Source: Acidobacteriaceae bacterium (lineage in GTDB: Bacteria > Acidobacteriota > Terriglobia > Terriglobales > Acidobacteriaceae). Taken from it: a stretch of DNA of 9,562 nt. The stretch spans positions 1-9,562 of the forward strand of contig JASHTU010000189.1 in the NCBI GenBank assembly GCA_030040395.1, given 5' to 3'. The notes under the pieces were generated by a model. The model ran no database searches. It was not told the origin of the DNA and saw only the letters and a program-made list of their open reading frames with translations. This document shows positions 6,498-9,562 of the stretch, one piece after another. A program made the translations under genes and the position numbers. Numbering within the stretch: the stretch's first letter is position 1; each line of letters starts with the position of its first letter.

Positions 6498-8006
6498 GTG
6501 AATCCACTTCTGCTCGTTCTCACCGTCATTCAAAGCCCTGAAACGCGCCTGCAGATCAAGAGGCAATTTGTCTCCGCAGGCCACCGGGTAATCGAGGCGA
6601 ACGGGCGCCCGCAGGCTCACTTACTTCTAAGTAATCGGCTTGATCCCGATGTCTTGATCGTCGATTCCCCCGCCCCAAACTCATTCGAAAACTCTCAATT
6701 TCGTGAATTGCTGCGGGTCGCCCCTGTGGACCGGACTTGGGTCGTGATTGCAAGCGACGAGCATCGAGTGCGGCAAGAGGCGATCGAGCTGGGCGTCCGT
6801 CACTTTCTGACCATGCCGATTGCGATCGACGACTTGGAGACAATGATTGACGACTTGAACCGGCCGGACGCCCAGGGCGAAATCTTCAATGAACCTGCGA
6901 GCGCCGCTTCAGCCAAGACGTATGGTTCAACGGAGACGCTTTTTGTTCCCTACCTCGAAGACCTCGGAGGGGGCGGCTTCTTCCTCGCCGCATCGCCGAA
7001 AATGCTTGAGATTCACCGGCAGGTGAAGTTACTGGCCGATGCCGACGTTCATGTGCTGATTTTGGGCGAGAGCGGCACCGGCAAGGAAGTCATTGCGCGC
7101 CTGATCCATAAGAATTCGCAGCGCTGCGGGAAGAGATTTCTCAAGGTTAACTGCGCCGCCTTGCCGGCGGATTTACTCGAAAGCGAGCTGTTCGGGCACA
7201 AGCAGGGAGCATTCACCGGAGCCATCAAAGACCGGCCGGGGAAGTTCGAGCAGGCGAATGGCGGCACTCTTCTCCTGGACGAAATTGGTGAGATGGGCGT
7301 CCAAATGCAAGCGAAGCTTCTCCACGTCTTGCAAGATGGCCAGTTTACGCGACTCGGCGGACAAGAGAGCACGACCGTCGATGTGAGGGTTCTTGCGGCG
7401 ACGAACATCCAGATGGAAAGCGCCTTGTTCGACAAGACGTTCCGTGAAGATCTTTATTATCGTCTCAGTGTCTTCACGCTTAATATTCCTCCGCTGCGGG
7501 AGCGGCGCGAGGAGATTCCTTACTTGATTGACGAAACGATCCGTCGCGCGCCCGCGGGAATGAAGAGCGGCAGTAACAACAGTTTTCCTTCACGTCTCCT
7601 GGACGCAGCCTTACTCTACGATTGGCCTGGAAATCTGCGCGAGTTGCACAACTTTGTCACGCGGGCAATTATCATACGCGATCTGGATGCAGCGCTGGGA
7701 GAACTGGAGACAAAGCTTGCTCTTAGCCAGGAGAACTCCTATCAGGCTCCGGGGGGAGGCGAATTTTCCCACCGGTCAGGAATGAAGTCGGTGGTTCGCG
7801 ACGTGAAGGAGCGAACTGAAGCGAAGATGATTCAGGACGCGCTCGAAGTCTCCGGATGGAACCGCCGGCATGCCGCTCGCTCTCTCAACATCAGCTACCG
7901 GGCGCTGCTCTACAAGATTCAACAGCATTGCCTTACCCCCAACGGGGCCAGAACTTTCAAACAGCGATCCCAGACCAATTATTCCGCGCAGCGCGTTGGA
8001 TCTTAG
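6498..8006 (+). CDS. Sigma-54-dependent activator with degenerate receiver domain
   Basis: About 502 residues from GTG 6498, chosen because GAGGAG (6488-6493) lies 4 bases upstream and the protein then opens on the first strand of its receiver-like domain; a longer in-frame start is GTG 6429. Residues 2-117 resemble a response-regulator receiver, but the acidic pair is I11-Q12 and the switch lysine is M106 (FLTMP); an Asp remains at 56 (LIVDS). The AAA+ sigma-54 interaction domain is complete: Walker A GESGTGKE (190-197), GAFTGA (237-242), Walker B LLLDEIGE (258-265), sensor I N303, FREDLYYRL with R316 and R322, and WPGNLREL (376-383). A Fis-like helix-turn-helix (441-476, ending SLNISYRALLYKIQ) binds DNA. 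It should therefore activate sigma-54 promoters by ATP hydrolysis, probably without aspartyl phosphorylation. Its targets are unknown; in acidobacteria-like genomes such proteins often sit near surface polysaccharide genes, but none is visible here. Confidence 0.9.
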   Translation: MNPLLLVLTVIQSPETRLQIKRQFVSAGHRVIEANGRPQAHLLLSNRLDPDVLIVDSPAPNSFENSQFRELLRVAPVDRTWVVIASDEHRVRQEAIELGVRHFLTMPIAIDDLETMIDDLNRPDAQGEIFNEPASAASAKTYGSTETLFVPYLEDLGGGGFFLAASPKMLEIHRQVKLLADADVHVLILGESGTGKEVIARLIHKNSQRCGKRFLKVNCAALPADLLESELFGHKQGAFTGAIKDRPGKFEQANGGTLLLDEIGEMGVQMQAKLLHVLQDGQFTRLGGQESTTVDVRVLAATNIQMESALFDKTFREDLYYRLSVFTLNIPPLRERREEIPYLIDETIRRAPAGMKSGSNNSFPSRLLDAALLYDWPGNLRELHNFVTRAIIIRDLDAALGELETKLALSQENSYQAPGGGEFSHRSGMKSVVRDVKERTEAKMIQDALEVSGWNRRHAARSLNISYRALLYKIQQHCLTPNGARTFKQRSQTNYSAQRVGS

Positions 8007-8253
8007 TGGAGAAACTGTTCTGCATCTTTGACGCTGCATTCGAGTGGTGTTGGCTAAATGCTCGTGCAGCCGCTGGTGTTCATCGGGATCGTAAGTTTGC
8101 CTCTCTCTGGCGAAATTCAACACCAACTGTCATGGAATTGGCTACTTGAGAGCCGATCTCACCAACATCTTGAAAGCGAGATGCGACGGCGACAGATCGT
8201 CCTCTAATTCCGAGACGCGCCATCGGTGCGGGGGACTAAAGAGCCGCCAATTT

Positions 8254-8313
8254 TGGGCATGGGTGTGCACCAGGAAAAATGGGCAATGTGCACGTCATTG
8301 GTACAGTGTGCAA
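8254..8313. repeat. TGTGCA repeat cluster, candidate regulator-binding sites
   Basis: TGTGCAC occurs at 8264-8270 and 8287-8293 and TGTGCAA at 8307-8313, spaced 23 and 20 bases (about two helical turns). The first two follow TGGGCA at 8254-8259 and 8280-8285. GTGCAC is itself a palindrome. Spacing on one helix face suggests binding by a dimeric protein, possibly one of the adjacent Fis-type regulators; this is inference. Confidence 0.4.
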
Positions 8314-8322
8314 AATTTTGCA
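8309..8322. repeat. 14-bp perfect palindrome
   Basis: TGCAAAATTTTGCA is perfectly self-complementary and AT-rich at its centre, and it overlaps the last TGTGCA element. It lies about 190 bases before the second regulator's ATG. It is a good candidate operator for a symmetric DNA-binding dimer. Confidence 0.5.
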
Positions 8323-8514
8323 AACTGAAAGGACGAATCAGCGCCGAAGAGCCTGCCGCGATGAGAATCAATTTCAAATAAGGTCGCATAACCCCAACAG
8401 AGCCAACGCAAGAGCCGCCCGTGCCCTGCTGCCGGCGATTGAGGACTTTGGCAGGATACATGCACCGTTCCGATGACGGAAACCACGAGAGTGGAGTAAG
8501 TCAGGCAAGAAAAC

Positions 8515-9543
8515 ATGCCCGAGAGCTTCCATATTAATGCGGCGGATTTGCCCAGAGAGTCCGTCATCTTCGGCAGGTCCACCGCGATGCAGGAAGTGCG
8601 CGCGAACATCGACGCGATCCTCGATGTCGACTCTCCCGTGCTCATTCAAGGGGAAACGGGAACCGGCAAGGAGATGGTGGCAAAGTTCCTCCACAGCCAT
8701 TCCCACCGGCGCCAGGGACCGTTCCTAAAACTGAACTGCGCCGCCACCACCGCGGAGGTTTTGGAGCGAGAGTTGTTCGGTTGTGACACAGGCTCTTCTC
8801 TCGGAACGAATACGACCAAGGCGGGAGCCGTGGAGCTCGCAAAGGGTGGGACTCTCTTTCTGGTCGAAATCGCCGAGATGGAATGGATGCTGCAAAGAAA
8901 GGTCTTGCAACTGTTGCGGGATGGCACTTATTGCCGGGTTGGAGGAGCCGACGAACGGCGAGCCAACGTGCGCCTTATCTGTGGCGCCGAAACGGACCTG
9001 GCGGGAGCCGTGAACAAGGGCAGATTTCGGGCGGATCTCTTTTCTTCTATCGAAACGGCGTGTCTCCGGTTATTGGCGTTGCGCGACCGCAAGGAGGATA
9101 TTCCTGAGCTGTGGGACTTCTTTGCGCAAGAGTTGGCGAAGAAGTTTAAAAAGAGCGCGCCGCAACTGACCCCTGCGGTGCTTCAGTTGCTTCAGGAGTG
9201 GAATTGGCCGGGTAATCTGCGCGAACTTGAGAATGGCATTGCGCGAGTCATCATCCTTGGCGACGAGCGGGCGCTAGCTGCGGAGCTAAGACGCCAAATG
9301 GCGTTGGCCGCGAGGGAGAGGATGCGGCAAACCGAGGTGGGTCATTTCAGAACTGTCGACTCTCAAACACCCTCGAAGGTGGCAGAAGTTGCGATTTTGA
9401 AAGTCTTGCAAGCGAACCATTGGAACAAGCGCAAGACCGCCGAAGACCTGAAGATTAGCTATCGGGCCTTGCTCAGCAAGTTACGCGACGCGGGCGCGCC
9501 GCGGCGGCGCAGAGGCCATCGGGATTTTCCGCCTCTGCCATGA
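8515..9543 (+). CDS. Degenerate sigma-54-activator-like AAA+ regulator without GAFTGA
   Basis: 342 residues from ATG 8515 (weak AGGCAAGA upstream), with no N-terminal sensor domain: the AAA+ fold starts at about residue 17. Walker A is intact (GETGTGKE, 46-53). The sigma-54 contact loop, at unchanged length, reads G93-S-S-L-G-T98 instead of GAFTGA. Walker B is LFLVEIAEM with V117 in place of the catalytic-metal Asp, E118 retained. Sensor I Asn is replaced by E159. Of the two Arg in FREDLYYRL, R172 stays and the other is S178. WPGNLREL (231-238) and the Fis-like helix-turn-helix (289-326, LKISYRALLSKL) are intact, followed by an Arg-rich tail. It should bind DNA and perhaps nucleotide, but is unlikely to remodel sigma-54 holoenzyme alone. 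It may form mixed hexamers with, or compete against, the regulator upstream; FleT of Rhodobacter is a known GAFTGA-less modulator of a bEBP, though built differently. The open frame argues against a pseudogene. Confidence 0.87.
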   Translation: MPESFHINAADLPRESVIFGRSTAMQEVRANIDAILDVDSPVLIQGETGTGKEMVAKFLHSHSHRRQGPFLKLNCAATTAEVLERELFGCDTGSSLGTNTTKAGAVELAKGGTLFLVEIAEMEWMLQRKVLQLLRDGTYCRVGGADERRANVRLICGAETDLAGAVNKGRFRADLFSSIETACLRLLALRDRKEDIPELWDFFAQELAKKFKKSAPQLTPAVLQLLQEWNWPGNLRELENGIARVIILGDERALAAELRRQMALAARERMRQTEVGHFRTVDSQTPSKVAEVAILKVLQANHWNKRKTAEDLKISYRALLSKLRDAGAPRRRRGHRDFPPLP

Positions 9544-9562
9544 GCATGTTAGCGACAAAAGC

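Larger units (their letters stand above)
8007..8514. other. Spacer between the two regulators
   Basis: 508 bases without a convincing gene; short frames on both strands lack ribosome sites. It contains three TGTGCA elements (8264, 8287, 8307), two preceded by TGGGCA (8254, 8280), a 14-bp palindrome (8309-8322), and one stretch with sigma-54-like GG/GC spacing (8254-8269). These cluster in about 70 bases upstream of the second regulator and look regulatory. No terminator was recognised after the first regulator's stop. Confidence 0.5.

Noticed and set aside
8922..8936. TGGCACTTATTGC as a sigma-54 promoter
   Set aside because: Only 8 bases between GG and GC instead of 10, and it is inside the second regulator's coding sequence.

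Overview
The window looks like a chromosomal accessory region of a soil-type bacterium with moderately high GC. An acidobacterial origin is my best guess. It rests on the style of the paired sigma-54-type AAA+ regulators (both end in a Fis-like helix with ISYRALL), a secreted Gfo/Idh/MocA oxidoreductase, and long gene-poor spacers. This is inference from protein style, not a measured placement.

Layout, left to right. (1) 1-595, minus: the N-terminal third of a SulP-family anion permease running off the window edge. (2) 874-2105, plus: a type II toxin-antitoxin operon made of an Xre/MbcA/ParS-type antitoxin (923-1363) and a RES-domain NAD+-degrading toxin (about 1350-2105). A good sigma-70-like promoter carries a perfect inverted repeat over its -10 box and the ribosome binding site, suggesting autoregulation. 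(3) 2222-3421, minus: a Gfo/Idh/MocA oxidoreductase with an export signal, convergent with the toxin. (4) 3601-3793: three copies of a structured repeat, each holding four alternating half-sites at identical offsets. The third copy runs into the start codon of (5) 3791-4936, plus: an 'archaeal-type' P-loop ATPase with a C-terminal winged-helix-like tail. (6) 4937-6497: about 1.5 kb with no convincing gene, including a stop-poor stretch that may be decayed coding sequence. (7) 6498-8006, plus: a complete sigma-54 activator (bEBP) whose N-terminal receiver-like domain lacks the phosphorylation pocket. (8) 8007-8514: a spacer with TGTGCA repeats and a 14-bp palindrome. (9) 8515-9543, plus: a second bEBP-like protein with no sensor domain, no GAFTGA, no Walker B aspartate and altered sensor I/arginine-finger residues, but an intact Fis-like helix-turn-helix.

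How the genes may work together: the toxin-antitoxin pair is self-contained. The two regulators are same-strand neighbours with closely similar DNA-binding tails, and the second has lost most of what is needed for sigma-54 remodelling, so it may act as a partner, competitor or anti-activator of the first. The ATPase and its repeat cluster form the least familiar unit here; the repeats are probably the DNA target of the ATPase itself or of a close partner. No RNA genes, CRISPR arrays, insertion sequences or integrases were seen.
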